Assembly: GCA_903923915.1 (NCBI GenBank)
Contig: CAIXZI010000660.1
Coordinates: 1 to 6,578, forward strand
Direction: 5' to 3'
DNA: 6,578 bases
From: an uncultured Bacteroidota bacterium
GTDB lineage: Bacteria > Bacteroidota > Bacteroidia > B-17B0 > Aurantibacillaceae
Below are positions 1-6,504 of this stretch, piece after piece. A program made the position numbers and the translations under genes. The notes beneath the pieces are model-generated. The model was not told where the DNA came from, did no database searches, and saw nothing but the letters and a program-made list of their open reading frames with translations. Positions within the stretch are counted from its first letter, which is position 1; the number at the start of each line of letters is the position of its first letter.

Positions 1-337
1 ACGTGTAATTGTATTTTTTTCGTCGTGCAAATGCGGTAATTTTTTCTATGGGTTCATCACTAACAGCAACTACTTCAACATCTTTAAGGCTTGTTTTCAT
101 GGCTTCGTCAAGCTGTTTCATTTCGCGTAAACAATCGCCGCACCAGGTACCAAAAAAGGTTAGTATAATTTTCTTTCCTTTAAAAGATGATAGTGTAATG
201 GGCTTACCCAGTGTATCATTACAAACCATATTGGCTAAATCGTGTTTAGGCGCCACACGGTATTTTTGGTACTGGTAAAGCAATATCAGGATAACCCCAA
301 GAACTGCCAATATAGAAACCCAATATTTTTTAATCAT
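1..337 (-). CDS. TlpA/ResA-like membrane-anchored thioredoxin-family protein (N-terminal part, cut by window edge)
   Basis: Reading the minus strand from the ATG at 337-335 gives 112 open codons that run off the left edge, so the C-terminus is missing. Residues 1-7 are short and basic (MIKKYWV). A hydrophobic segment follows at about 7-21 and then a basic stretch, which fits an uncleaved N-terminal anchor with the rest in the periplasm. The thioredoxin fold begins near residue 36 (VCNDTLGKPITLSSFKGKK, then IILTFFGTWCGDC). The redox motif is C66-G-D-C69, preceded by W65. A later stretch (VEVVAVSDEPIEKI, about 87-100) fits the strand and helix that follow the active site in TlpA-like proteins. 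The family typically reduces or exchanges periplasmic disulfides, for example in cytochrome c maturation. The CGDC dipeptide lacks the usual Pro, so the substrate cannot be told. The cis-Pro loop would lie outside the window. It is transcribed divergently from mtgA. Confidence 0.85.
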   Translation of the reverse strand, partial: MIKKYWVSILAVLGVILILLYQYQKYRVAPKHDLANMVCNDTLGKPITLSSFKGKKIILTFFGTWCGDCLREMKQLDEAMKTSLKDVEVVAVSDEPIEKITAFARRKKYNYT

Positions 338-404
338 TAATTTTTGTTGAAAAAAATTTTAACCAATCCTAAATCTTTTCAAAAGTGGCGAATACTTTAG
401 CGGT
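338..404. promoter_or_regulatory. Divergent intergenic region between the thioredoxin gene and mtgA
   Basis: This 67-bp AT-rich gap must hold the promoters of two divergent genes. No perfect TAnnTTTG element is present. The closest plus-strand match is TACTTTAG at 393-400, with one mismatch, five bases before the mtgA ATG, which would imply an almost leaderless transcript. The closest minus-strand match is CACTTTTG (380-387 on the plus strand, complemented), with one mismatch, about 42 bases before the thioredoxin ATG. Neither has a convincing TTG -33 element. No Shine-Dalgarno sequence precedes either start. The assignment of exact sites is weak. Confidence 0.3.
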
Positions 405-1100
405 ATGATTCGTCGCCTGCTAAAAATAATACTAAAAGTTATTGTTGGATTTTTAATTCTGTCCATAGCCACAACTATTATTTATCGTTTCACGCCCGTG
501 CCTGTTACACCGCTTATGATTATACGTTGTGTAGAACAGAAAAGTGATGGTAAGTCAATGAGACTTTCAAAAGATTGGAAACCGTTGGAAGAAATATCTT
601 CTCACTTACAATTAGCCGTAGTTTGCAGCGAAGATCAAAACTTTTTATTGCATTATGGTTTTGATTTTAAGGCCTTAAAAAAGGCTATGCTTAATAATGA
701 AAAGAGTAAAAAAATTAGGGGTGGAAGTACAATCTCTCAACAAACGGCTAAAAATGTTTTTTTATGGAATGGCAGAAACTACATCCGTAAAGGCTTTGAG
801 GCTTATTTTACTTTGTTGATAGAAACCGCGTGGAGCAAAGAACGTATTATGGAAGTGTATTTAAATGTGATTGAATTTGGCGATGGTATTTATGGCGCAG
901 AAGCGGCCTCACAGCATTACTTTAAAAAATCGGCTGCAAAAATCAGTAGAGAAGAAGCTGCTATTTTGGCTTCTTTATTGCCAAACCCACGTGTTTATGG
1001 TAAAAATGTAAATGGCAATTATATTCAAAGCAGGAAGTTGTGGGTATTGCAGCAAATGCGCTTTTGGGGCGGCAAATTAGATTTTGATAAAGAAGAATAA
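405..1100 (+). CDS. mtgA: Monofunctional biosynthetic peptidoglycan glycosyltransferase (GT51)
   Basis: The 231-residue protein should polymerise lipid II into glycan strands at the outer face of the inner membrane. It has no transpeptidase domain. A basic N-terminus is followed by one membrane helix at about residues 6-28. All GT51 signatures are visible: motif I SEDQNFLLHYGFD (75-87) with the catalytic Glu at 76; motif II RGGSTISQQTAKN (105-117); motif III KERIMEVYLNVIEFGDGIYG (145-164) with the second key Glu at 150; then AEAASQHYF (165-173) and REEAAILASLLPNP (182-195). The length is normal for MtgA, so it looks complete and active. The ATG at 405 is chosen because it puts the basic residues and membrane helix directly at the N-terminus. 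Its stop overlaps the start of the PabB-like gene (TAATG), so the two are probably co-transcribed and translationally coupled. No functional link between the two enzymes is obvious, although both serve basic growth. Confidence 0.95.
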   Translation: MIRRLLKIILKVIVGFLILSIATTIIYRFTPVPVTPLMIIRCVEQKSDGKSMRLSKDWKPLEEISSHLQLAVVCSEDQNFLLHYGFDFKALKKAMLNNEKSKKIRGGSTISQQTAKNVFLWNGRNYIRKGFEAYFTLLIETAWSKERIMEVYLNVIEFGDGIYGAEAASQHYFKKSAAKISREEAAILASLLPNPRVYGKNVNGNYIQSRKLWVLQQMRFWGGKLDFDKEE

Positions 1101-2062
1101 TGCCTCATACCCTTATTTTATTTGAAGACGGAAAACAAATTGAAGCAAAACCTGTTTTAGCTGAAGACCCTGATATTGCTACTAAAGTTGGAACTGTTTA
1201 CTGTCGCTTATCAAAACAAAAATATATTGAAACGGCAAATAAATTGCTTGCTCACATTAAGCGAGGAGATATTTATGAGATTAATTACTGCATAGAGTTT
1301 TTTTGTGAAGATGTTATAATTAACCCACACAAAGTATTTAAAAAATTAAATCAATTAACTGAAGCACCTTTTGCACAATTACTTAAAGCCGGTGATGAAT
1401 ATATTATTTGTGCTAGTCCGGAAAGATTTATACAGAAAAAAGGAGATGTTCTTGTTAGTCAGCCTATGAAGGGCACAGCACGTAGAAGTGCTGATGCTAA
1501 CGAAGATGAAAAAATAAAAAACACATTAACGCATAGTTTAAAAGAACAAACCGAAAATGTGATGGCACTTGATGTCGCGAGAAATGATTTATCGCAAGTG
1601 GCACAAAAAGGAAGTGTTTTTGTTGATGAATTATTTGGCGTGCATACGTTTAAAAATGTGCATCAAATGCTGAGCACAGTTAGTTGTAAATTAAAAGAGG
1701 ATACGACTTTTGATGACATAATTAAAGCAACGTTTCCTCCTGCATCTATGACAGGGGCACCAAAGCTCAAGGCTATTGAACTGATTAAGAAATACGAGCT
1801 TTCTCCAAGAGGAATCTATTCGGGAGCTTTAGGATTTGTTGATGCCAATGGCGATTTTGATTTTTGTGTAGTTATTAGAACCATTATTTATAACGAAAAC
1901 TTAAATCGTTTATCGTTTCATGTGGGCAGCGCTATTACAGCGCAATGTAACCCGGAAGAAGAGTGGAATGAATGCTTGTTAAAAGCTGAAACACTTTTTA
2001 AAGCGCTTGGTGTTAAGATGGAAGATGTTGTTTATTTAGATTCTACAACCAATCCGTCGTAA
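1100..2062 (+). CDS. pabB: Aminodeoxychorismate synthase component I (PabB-like), short form
   Basis: This 320-residue chorismate-binding enzyme probably converts chorismate to 4-amino-4-deoxychorismate for p-aminobenzoate and folate synthesis, using ammonia from a PabA glutaminase encoded elsewhere. Conserved family blocks are ASPERF (105-110), QPMKGTARR (121-129), ALDVARNDLSQVA (156-168), VHTFKNVHQMLSTV (181-194), TFPPASMTGAPKLKAIELI (211-229), PRGIYSGALGF (236-246), VIRT (258-261), and GSAITAQCNPEEEWNECLLKA (276-296). K124 in the PMKGT block is the feature separating PabB (PIKGT) from anthranilate synthase TrpE (PIAGT). Many PabB proteins are about 430-470 residues. Here the N-terminal subdomain is largely absent, and an in-frame TAA at 1088-1090 rules out an upstream start. 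The ATG overlaps the mtgA stop by one base after an A/G-rich stretch. The 3' end overlaps the convergent hydrolase gene by 31 bp. A role in another chorismate pathway is less likely but not excluded. Confidence 0.88.
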   Translation: MPHTLILFEDGKQIEAKPVLAEDPDIATKVGTVYCRLSKQKYIETANKLLAHIKRGDIYEINYCIEFFCEDVIINPHKVFKKLNQLTEAPFAQLLKAGDEYIICASPERFIQKKGDVLVSQPMKGTARRSADANEDEKIKNTLTHSLKEQTENVMALDVARNDLSQVAQKGSVFVDELFGVHTFKNVHQMLSTVSCKLKEDTTFDDIIKATFPPASMTGAPKLKAIELIKKYELSPRGIYSGALGFVDANGDFDFCVVIRTIIYNENLNRLSFHVGSAITAQCNPEEEWNECLLKAETLFKALGVKMEDVVYLDSTTNPS

Positions 2063-2802
2063 GCAGGTTCTATCCAATCAGGTAACTCGTTCTGAATTTC
2101 GGTGTGTAAACCTAATTGATGCGAGATGTGTGTAAAATAAGCCCTTTCAGGCTCTAATTCAAACATTAAATCAATGGCTTCGTTAAATGTAAAATGAGAG
2201 ACATGCTCTTCCTTTCTTAAAGCGTTTACAATAATAATTTCAGAACCCTTGATTTTTTCTTTTTCTTCTTCAGAAATAAAGTTAGCATCCGTTATGTAAC
2301 TAATATTTCCTATACGAAATGCTTTAACAGGCATTTTATAGTGCATAACCTCAATAGGAATAAAGGTTGTACCGTTAATAGTAAAATCGGTATTCGTAAT
2401 AGTATGTAAATTTATTTGTGGTATTCCCGGATATTTTTCATCCGAGAAGGCATAAGCAAATTCACGTTTTATAGCATCTTGTACGCGTTGAGTAGCATAC
2501 ACATCCATTGGTTTTTTTTGAAGAAAATTAAACGCACGAACATCGTCTAAACCTGCAATGTGATCTTTGTGCTCGTGCGTAAAAATAACAGCATCTAATT
2601 TTTTTACGTTTTCGCGTAGCATTTGTTGCCTAAAATCAGGCCCGGTATCAATAACAAAAGTGTTATTGTTATGTTCTATTAAAACGGAAGTGCGCAAACG
2701 TTTATCTTTTGCATGGGTAGATTTGCAAACCCTGCACTCGCACCCTATAAGCGGTACTCCTTGCGAAGTTCCTGTTCCTAAAAATGTAAGTTTTACTGCC
2801 AC
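2032..2802 (-). CDS. PhnP-like metallo-beta-lactamase-fold hydrolase
   Basis: The 256-residue protein is a cytosolic dinuclear-metal hydrolase, probably a phosphodiesterase by analogy with PhnP. The metal motif THEHKDH (75-81) supplies H76, H78, D80 and H81. Further candidate ligands are H154 (VMHYKMP), D172 (YITDANF) and H225 (FTHISHQL, 223-230). Near the N-terminus, GCECRVC (20-26) gives C21, C23 and C26, which with H228 match the extra structural zinc site known from PhnP. The opening strand VKLTFLGTGTSQGVP is typical of the family. No ATG fits: translation must begin at the GTG at 2802-2800, because an in-frame TAA lies at 2808-2806 and the first beta strand starts at residue 3. E. coli PhnP works in phosphonate (C-P lyase) metabolism, but no phn gene is nearby, so the substrate is unknown. 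The 3' end overlaps the convergent pabB gene. Confidence 0.9.
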   Translation of the reverse strand: MAVKLTFLGTGTSQGVPLIGCECRVCKSTHAKDKRLRTSVLIEHNNNTFVIDTGPDFRQQMLRENVKKLDAVIFTHEHKDHIAGLDDVRAFNFLQKKPMDVYATQRVQDAIKREFAYAFSDEKYPGIPQINLHTITNTDFTINGTTFIPIEVMHYKMPVKAFRIGNISYITDANFISEEEKEKIKGSEIIIVNALRKEEHVSHFTFNEAIDLMFELEPERAYFTHISHQLGLHTEIQNELPDWIEPAYDGLVVESK

Positions 2803-2820
2803 GTTTTAATTATTGCTGCG

Positions 2821-2828
2821 TAAAGATA
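2821..2828 (-). promoter_or_regulatory. Candidate -7 element for the hydrolase gene
   Basis: The minus strand reads TATCTTTA here, one mismatch from the Bacteroidota -7 consensus TAnnTTTG. It lies 18 bases before the GTG start, giving a 5' leader of about 12 bases. It sits just downstream of the terminator of the preceding gene, where a new promoter is needed. No clear TTG -33 element is visible at the right spacing, so this is tentative. Confidence 0.35.
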
Positions 2829-2854
2829 ATAAACCTGCTTAATAGAAAGTTATG

Positions 2855-2900
2855 TAATAAAAAACCCCGCATGGCTGCGAGGCTATTTTATTTTTTATTA
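2855..2900 (-). terminator. Intrinsic terminator of the T9SS surface-protein gene
   Basis: On the minus strand a hairpin with stem CCTCGCA / TGCGGGG (2882-2876 and 2871-2865), one G-U wobble and a GCCA loop, is followed at once by six T residues (2864-2859). This is a classic rho-independent terminator about 30 bases after the stop codon of the large gene. An additional 9-bp inverted repeat, TTTTTTATT at 2891-2899 and AATAAAAAA at 2856-2864, flanks the GC stem with an 8-base bulge. In the plus direction the stem has a C-A mismatch and the T tract is interrupted, so activity is expected mainly on the minus strand. Confidence 0.85.
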
Positions 2901-2912
2901 GTTGGAGAGAAT

Positions 2913-5900
2913 TTATTTTACAATAACTAATCTTCTTCTTTCAATACCAGCATTGTGTATAATATTTATGGTATAAACACCTTCTGCTAATGTACTTGCC
3001 TCAACATTAGTTTTACCATTTTGTATAATTTGGTTAAGTACCAATTTACCATTTACATCAAACACTTGCAGAGTTTGTTTTTCTAACTTATTGGTTTCAA
3101 TGCTGAAATTACCGTTGCTTGGGTTAGGATAAATACTAATGCCGTTTACTGCGTTAAATGAAGCTATACCAACCGTTACTTCTACCATACAAGCACTTGT
3201 ATCAACACAATTATTTTGTGTTATAATAACAGCATAAGTAGAATCTGATCCGGTTGGTGCACCGTAAGTTTGATTAGTTGCACCAGCTATAGGCGCCATG
3301 TTTTTGCTGCAATTTATCCACTGATAGGTTGCAGGGGTTGCATTGGCTGTAAAACTCCACGTACCGGGTGTATTTGTAACAGTTTTATCAGGCATCGGGT
3401 TTACCGTAATATTTTGAATTGCCATACTTTTACAACCATTTATATCAGTACCTGTTACAGTGTAAATTGCTGTTATGCTTGGTGTTGGAGATATACTTAT
3501 AGCTGTGCTGTTGTTGTTACTCCAAGTATAGGTTAAGGCAGTACCGCTTACTGTTAAAGTTACTACTGTTCCTGCACAAACTAGGGTGTTACTAGCAGCA
3601 ATAGATACAGATGGCAGTGTATTAAGCGATAAAGTTGTTATTACCAAGCTGTCTGTTAAAATTATTAAATTATTTACTGTAGTAGCAGTTTGCAATGTAT
3701 CATAATAAACACCTGCTAATTTATGATAATGATTACCGACATGAATACTATCTCCTGCACAAATAGTAGTTGTTAAAACACTGGTTGGTAATACGCGTAT
3801 CATGGTAGAATCTACATAGTAGTTGTTATTGATACTTACTGTATCTCCCACAGCTATTGTTACAGCTCTTACGCTATCCATACCATAGTTAGGTATATCT
3901 ACATAAATATGGTAGCTACCTGTATCAACTCCTGTAAAACTATAAGACCCATCATTACCACTTGTTGTACGTGCTGCACAACCACCACCCGGGTTTCTGC
4001 CTAATTTAACATCAATTCCTTTTAAAGGTGCACCCATTACACTATTATGGCCTCCATAAGCTAATCTTTGTCCGAAGCCAACATGCGATGTAATTGTACC
4101 AGTTATAATACCGTGTGCAGTAGCCGATACGGTTGGTGTTGGAATAGTAATCACGTGTACATTAGTTGTGTCTGTTGAGCCCAAACATGTAAAGTGTTTG
4201 ATAGTATCAGCTAAATACCATTGGTACGCGTTGGAAGTTGAATTAAGCGTATAATACGTACCCACCTCATTAGTATAACTTGTAGCCGGAACTGCTTTTA
4301 AAATATACGCTCCATAACTAAGCGACGGAAACAGATACTTGCCAGTAGAATCAAGCTTAAATGAAGCAGTTGTATCAAGCAAACCTACGTGACTGCTTTT
4401 TCGTTGAAATAAATAAACAGTACCCGCCTTAACGGTATCCGTAATACTTATATCAGTAGTTATTAATCCTGTTAAGCTATTGGCAGGGTTTATCGTCATT
4501 GTAGGTGTGCTGCCTGTAAATGTATAGCAGTTATGGGCATCTTTTGCAGTAACGCTTACTTGTGGTGAATTGGTAGGTATGGTATAAAGTGTTAAAACAG
4601 TATTTGCTGATGAAGCCGTATGAGAATACGTATTATCATAAGGGGTTGTCCATGTATAAGTATATGGGCCGGTTCCACCACTTACATAAGCCTTAGCTGT
4701 ATCTGGTTGCCCTTGACAAATAACATACGAAGAAAGTCTTGCGCTATCTAAAACCGGATTTGGATATACCGTAAAAGTTAACGTAGCTGAATTTTTAAAC
4801 TGACAAGCATTTGTATTACCATTATAGGTTATCATAGTTACTGTATCTACACCTGCATTAGAGAAATAGGCATTTGGTATTCCACCATAGTAAGTGCCGC
4901 CACCAGATGCAATTTGCTGTCCATGATAATAAATTTCGCTATAATATCCATTGGTAGATGTATTAACAAAATCAATCGTATTATAAACACAAGTGCCGCT
5001 ACCAGGTGCTACACTATCTTTAAAACTTACCGGACTTGGGTTAAGCATGTTAAAACGCCAAGTAGTACCTTCATAACTTGGCCCAGGAGCTTTTCCATTA
5101 GTCTTATTAAAATCTTTACCCTTTTTACGGTACAGTGCTCCTATTTGAGATGTACCCGAAGAATAAATATCGTTTTTAAAATATGCCAATCTAAAAGTTC
5201 CACCCTGTACACCATAATTACTTAGGCCGGTATATGAGCTCGATTCAAAAAGGGAATCTTTGCCTGTTACTCCATTTTCATAATAATAATAGATAATAGG
5301 TGCTGAAACCTCAGAATCATAAGCCTGCACCCACAATCTTCCGTTAGCTGTTTGTATATCGGTAATACCGCCAATATTGTAACTTAAATAGTTATACGTA
5401 CTGTTAGTTAAACTATCCCAAGTAGTTCCATTGGTTGTAGACCAAAGAATATATCCGCTATTTCCATTATTTCCGGATAGTGCTGCTACTAATTTACCGT
5501 TATATACTTCTAAAGCAGAAAAATAAGCACCATTAAAATATTGTCCGATTTTACTTTTGATAGATGCTGCCGTAAATAAAGTATCCCAATTTGTACCATC
5601 GGCGGTACTTAAAATAGCTCCACCAGAATCTCTGGTATTAACTGTTATATATAATTTGTTGTTCCATGCTAAGGCATCGTAAACATTAGTGATACCGGAA
5701 TTAAACCCAAAATTTGTAGCATTAACCCAAGTTGGCGTAGCAGTGCCTGTAGCCGGTGCTTTCCAAACAGAAACGTTATTAGATTTACCTATTTTGCTGC
5801 TATAATCAGGTTGTAAAAACGCATAAATAGTATCATTACTGCCTGTAGGAGAAAACAATGCCAAAGCAGAAATAGACGGGCTTGGATTGCTTATAGTATC

Positions 5901-6332
5901 AATAGCATTGTCGGTTGGTAAAGTGCTATAATTTATGGTGCCATGTTTTACCCAATTATTTTGGTGTTTTCTATAAACTTGTGGAGTTGCCACTGTATTA
6001 GAAGAATCATGATATACGCCCGTTCCAATAAACAAATAGTTATTATCAGCGGTCATACTTGAAATTTTATTTTCTTTTCCGCCTCGCAACACATTGTAAA
6101 GAGCTGTTTCTTCTGTAGCGCTTGTAGTATCTCCATTTAAAGAAGAAAACAAACGTATTTTCATACTAGAGCTATCTCCGGCAAGATAAAGACTACCATT
6201 AAAAGCTTTAATGTTATTAAACTCAACAGTGCCAAAATTAAAACCATTGGTTATTATATTTTTCCAATTGTCTTGGGCTTTTAAAACCACCGAACAGGTT
6301 AATAATGCAAGTGCAAGTAATATTTTCTTCAT
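2913..6332 (-). CDS. Large secreted multidomain protein with T9SS type A C-terminal sorting domain
   Basis: The 1139-residue protein begins with a signal peptide (1-20, ending LKAQ before D21), so it enters the periplasm by Sec. It ends in a T9SS type A sorting domain (about 1063-1139: [12 protein letters not shown] at 1065-1076, [11 protein letters not shown] at 1088-1098, [10 protein letters not shown] at 1115-1124, final LVIVK). It should therefore cross the outer membrane by T9SS and be released or anchored at the surface. Residues 41-395 contain seven spaced 'NGxLY'-like strands, suggesting a beta-propeller, with Asp-box-like STADGTNW (242-249) and STTNGTTW (298-305). A stalk follows: PKD-like regions at about 445-525 and 535-615, a Cna-B-like region at about 618-730, a second at about 740-845 ([10 protein letters not shown], then [12 protein letters not shown]), a region beginning [10 protein letters not shown] at 857, and Ig-like regions at about 905-978 and 985-1052. 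No catalytic motif is recognisable. The role is unknown: binding of a surface ligand or adhesion is a guess. It is followed by an intrinsic terminator and appears monocistronic. Confidence 0.93.
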   Translation of the reverse strand: MKKILLALALLTCSVVLKAQDNWKNIITNGFNFGTVEFNNIKAFNGSLYLAGDSSSMKIRLFSSLNGDTTSATEETALYNVLRGGKENKISSMTADNNYLFIGTGVYHDSSNTVATPQVYRKHQNNWVKHGTINYSTLPTDNAIDTISNPSPSISALALFSPTGSNDTIYAFLQPDYSSKIGKSNNVSVWKAPATGTATPTWVNATNFGFNSGITNVYDALAWNNKLYITVNTRDSGGAILSTADGTNWDTLFTAASIKSKIGQYFNGAYFSALEVYNGKLVAALSGNNGNSGYILWSTTNGTTWDSLTNSTYNYLSYNIGGITDIQTANGRLWVQAYDSEVSAPIIYYYYENGVTGKDSLFESSSYTGLSNYGVQGGTFRLAYFKNDIYSSGTSQIGALYRKKGKDFNKTNGKAPGPSYEGTTWRFNMLNPSPVSFKDSVAPGSGTCVYNTIDFVNTSTNGYYSEIYYHGQQIASGGGTYYGGIPNAYFSNAGVDTVTMITYNGNTNACQFKNSATLTFTVYPNPVLDSARLSSYVICQGQPDTAKAYVSGGTGPYTYTWTTPYDNTYSHTASSANTVLTLYTIPTNSPQVSVTAKDAHNCYTFTGSTPTMTINPANSLTGLITTDISITDTVKAGTVYLFQRKSSHVGLLDTTASFKLDSTGKYLFPSLSYGAYILKAVPATSYTNEVGTYYTLNSTSNAYQWYLADTIKHFTCLGSTDTTNVHVITIPTPTVSATAHGIITGTITSHVGFGQRLAYGGHNSVMGAPLKGIDVKLGRNPGGGCAARTTSGNDGSYSFTGVDTGSYHIYVDIPNYGMDSVRAVTIAVGDTVSINNNYYVDSTMIRVLPTSVLTTTICAGDSIHVGNHYHKLAGVYYDTLQTATTVNNLIILTDSLVITTLSLNTLPSVSIAASNTLVCAGTVVTLTVSGTALTYTWSNNNSTAISISPTPSITAIYTVTGTDINGCKSMAIQNITVNPMPDKTVTNTPGTWSFTANATPATYQWINCSKNMAPIAGATNQTYGAPTGSDSTYAVIITQNNCVDTSACMVEVTVGIASFNAVNGISIYPNPSNGNFSIETNKLEKQTLQVFDVNGKLVLNQIIQNGKTNVEASTLAEGVYTINIIHNAGIERRRLVIVK
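2916..3146 (-). other. T9SS type A C-terminal sorting signal (residues about 1063-1139 of the large protein)
   Basis: The three conserved blocks of the type A domain are present in order: YPNP followed by NGNF (Y1068-F1076), an FDVNGKLV strand pair (1091-1098), and GVYTINI with a terminal basic, hydrophobic tail ending in VIVK. In the family this domain directs translocation by the T9SS outer-membrane machinery and is normally removed and replaced by a surface anchor. It shows that the host must carry a T9SS, though none of its genes are in this window. Confidence 0.93.
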
Positions 6333-6350
6333 TTTTTTGAAATTTTTGTG

Positions 6351-6358
6351 CTAAGATA
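6351..6358 (-). promoter_or_regulatory. Candidate -7 element for the T9SS surface-protein gene
   Basis: The minus strand reads TATCTTAG, one mismatch from TAnnTTTG, ending 18 bases before the ATG at 6332. The spacing would give a leader of about 12 bases, similar to the one predicted for the hydrolase gene. No good TTG -33 element is found at standard spacing, so confidence is low. Confidence 0.35.
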
Positions 6359-6477
6359 AAACAAAAAACCAAAAGATAGAAACGTTAAAATTGACCTTTT
6401 GTTCTAGTTTTTTGTGGTAAATTAAATAGCTATTAGTGCAAAAAATATTTTTTTAATACATTATAGAACAATTTACT

Positions 6478-6485
6478 TATTTTTG
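6478..6485 (+). promoter_or_regulatory. Bacteroidota-type -7 promoter element for the rightmost gene
   Basis: TATTTTTG is an exact match to TAnnTTTG. It ends 19 bases before the ATG at 6505, giving a short leader of about 13 bases. The -33 region is poor: only a TTTA near 6452-6455 lies at a usable spacing, so the site rests on the -7 match and its position. No Shine-Dalgarno sequence is visible before the start codon. Confidence 0.5.
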
Positions 6486-6504
6486 AATTCAATTCCATAA
6501 AATT

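Larger units (their letters stand above)
6333..6504. promoter_or_regulatory. AT-rich divergent intergenic region with two small palindromes
   Basis: This 172-bp region separates the start of the T9SS protein gene from the divergent rightmost gene and carries the two candidate -7 elements listed separately. It also contains a 10-bp palindrome AATAGCTATT at 6425-6434 and a 14-bp A/T palindrome (six A, TA, six T) at 6440-6453. The A and T tracts could bend DNA or reflect base composition alone. The AATAGCTATT palindrome could be an operator half-way between the two promoters, but nothing else supports this. I see no RNA gene or riboswitch here. Confidence 0.35.

Noticed and set aside
9..278. Plus-strand open frame of 89 codons
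   Set aside because: It lies antisense to the thioredoxin-family gene, whose minus-strand frame contains a recognisable WCGDC active site and membrane anchor. The plus-strand translation has no family features.
375..385. Short palindrome CTTTTCAAAAG upstream of mtgA
   Set aside because: Five-base arms made mostly of A/T are expected by chance in such AT-rich DNA, and nothing else marks it as an operator or terminator.
2049..2085. Repeated GATTGG on the minus strand near the pabB/hydrolase overlap, considered as a possible terminator or repeat element
   Set aside because: The two copies are direct, not inverted, six bases long, and encode ordinary residues of the hydrolase C-terminus. No hairpin with a T tract is present.
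2567..2809. Plus-strand open frame of 80 codons
   Set aside because: It is the antisense shadow of the N-terminal half of the metallo-beta-lactamase-fold gene, which carries all expected metal ligands.
3270..3536. Cysteine-rich plus-strand open frame of 88 codons
   Set aside because: It is antisense to the Ig-like stalk of the T9SS protein. The cysteines and tyrosines come from complementing Thr/Ala/Val-rich codons, not from a real small protein.
4914..5225. Plus-strand open frame of 103 codons
   Set aside because: It is antisense to the well-supported T9SS gene. It has an isoleucine- and threonine-rich composition, no domain motif and no promoter or ribosome-binding signal.
5417..5609. Possible sialidase based on the Asp-box-like motifs STADGTNW and STTNGTTW
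   Set aside because: Only two imperfect motifs are present, and no arginine triad or other catalytic signature is evident. Asp-box-like turns also occur in non-enzymatic propellers.
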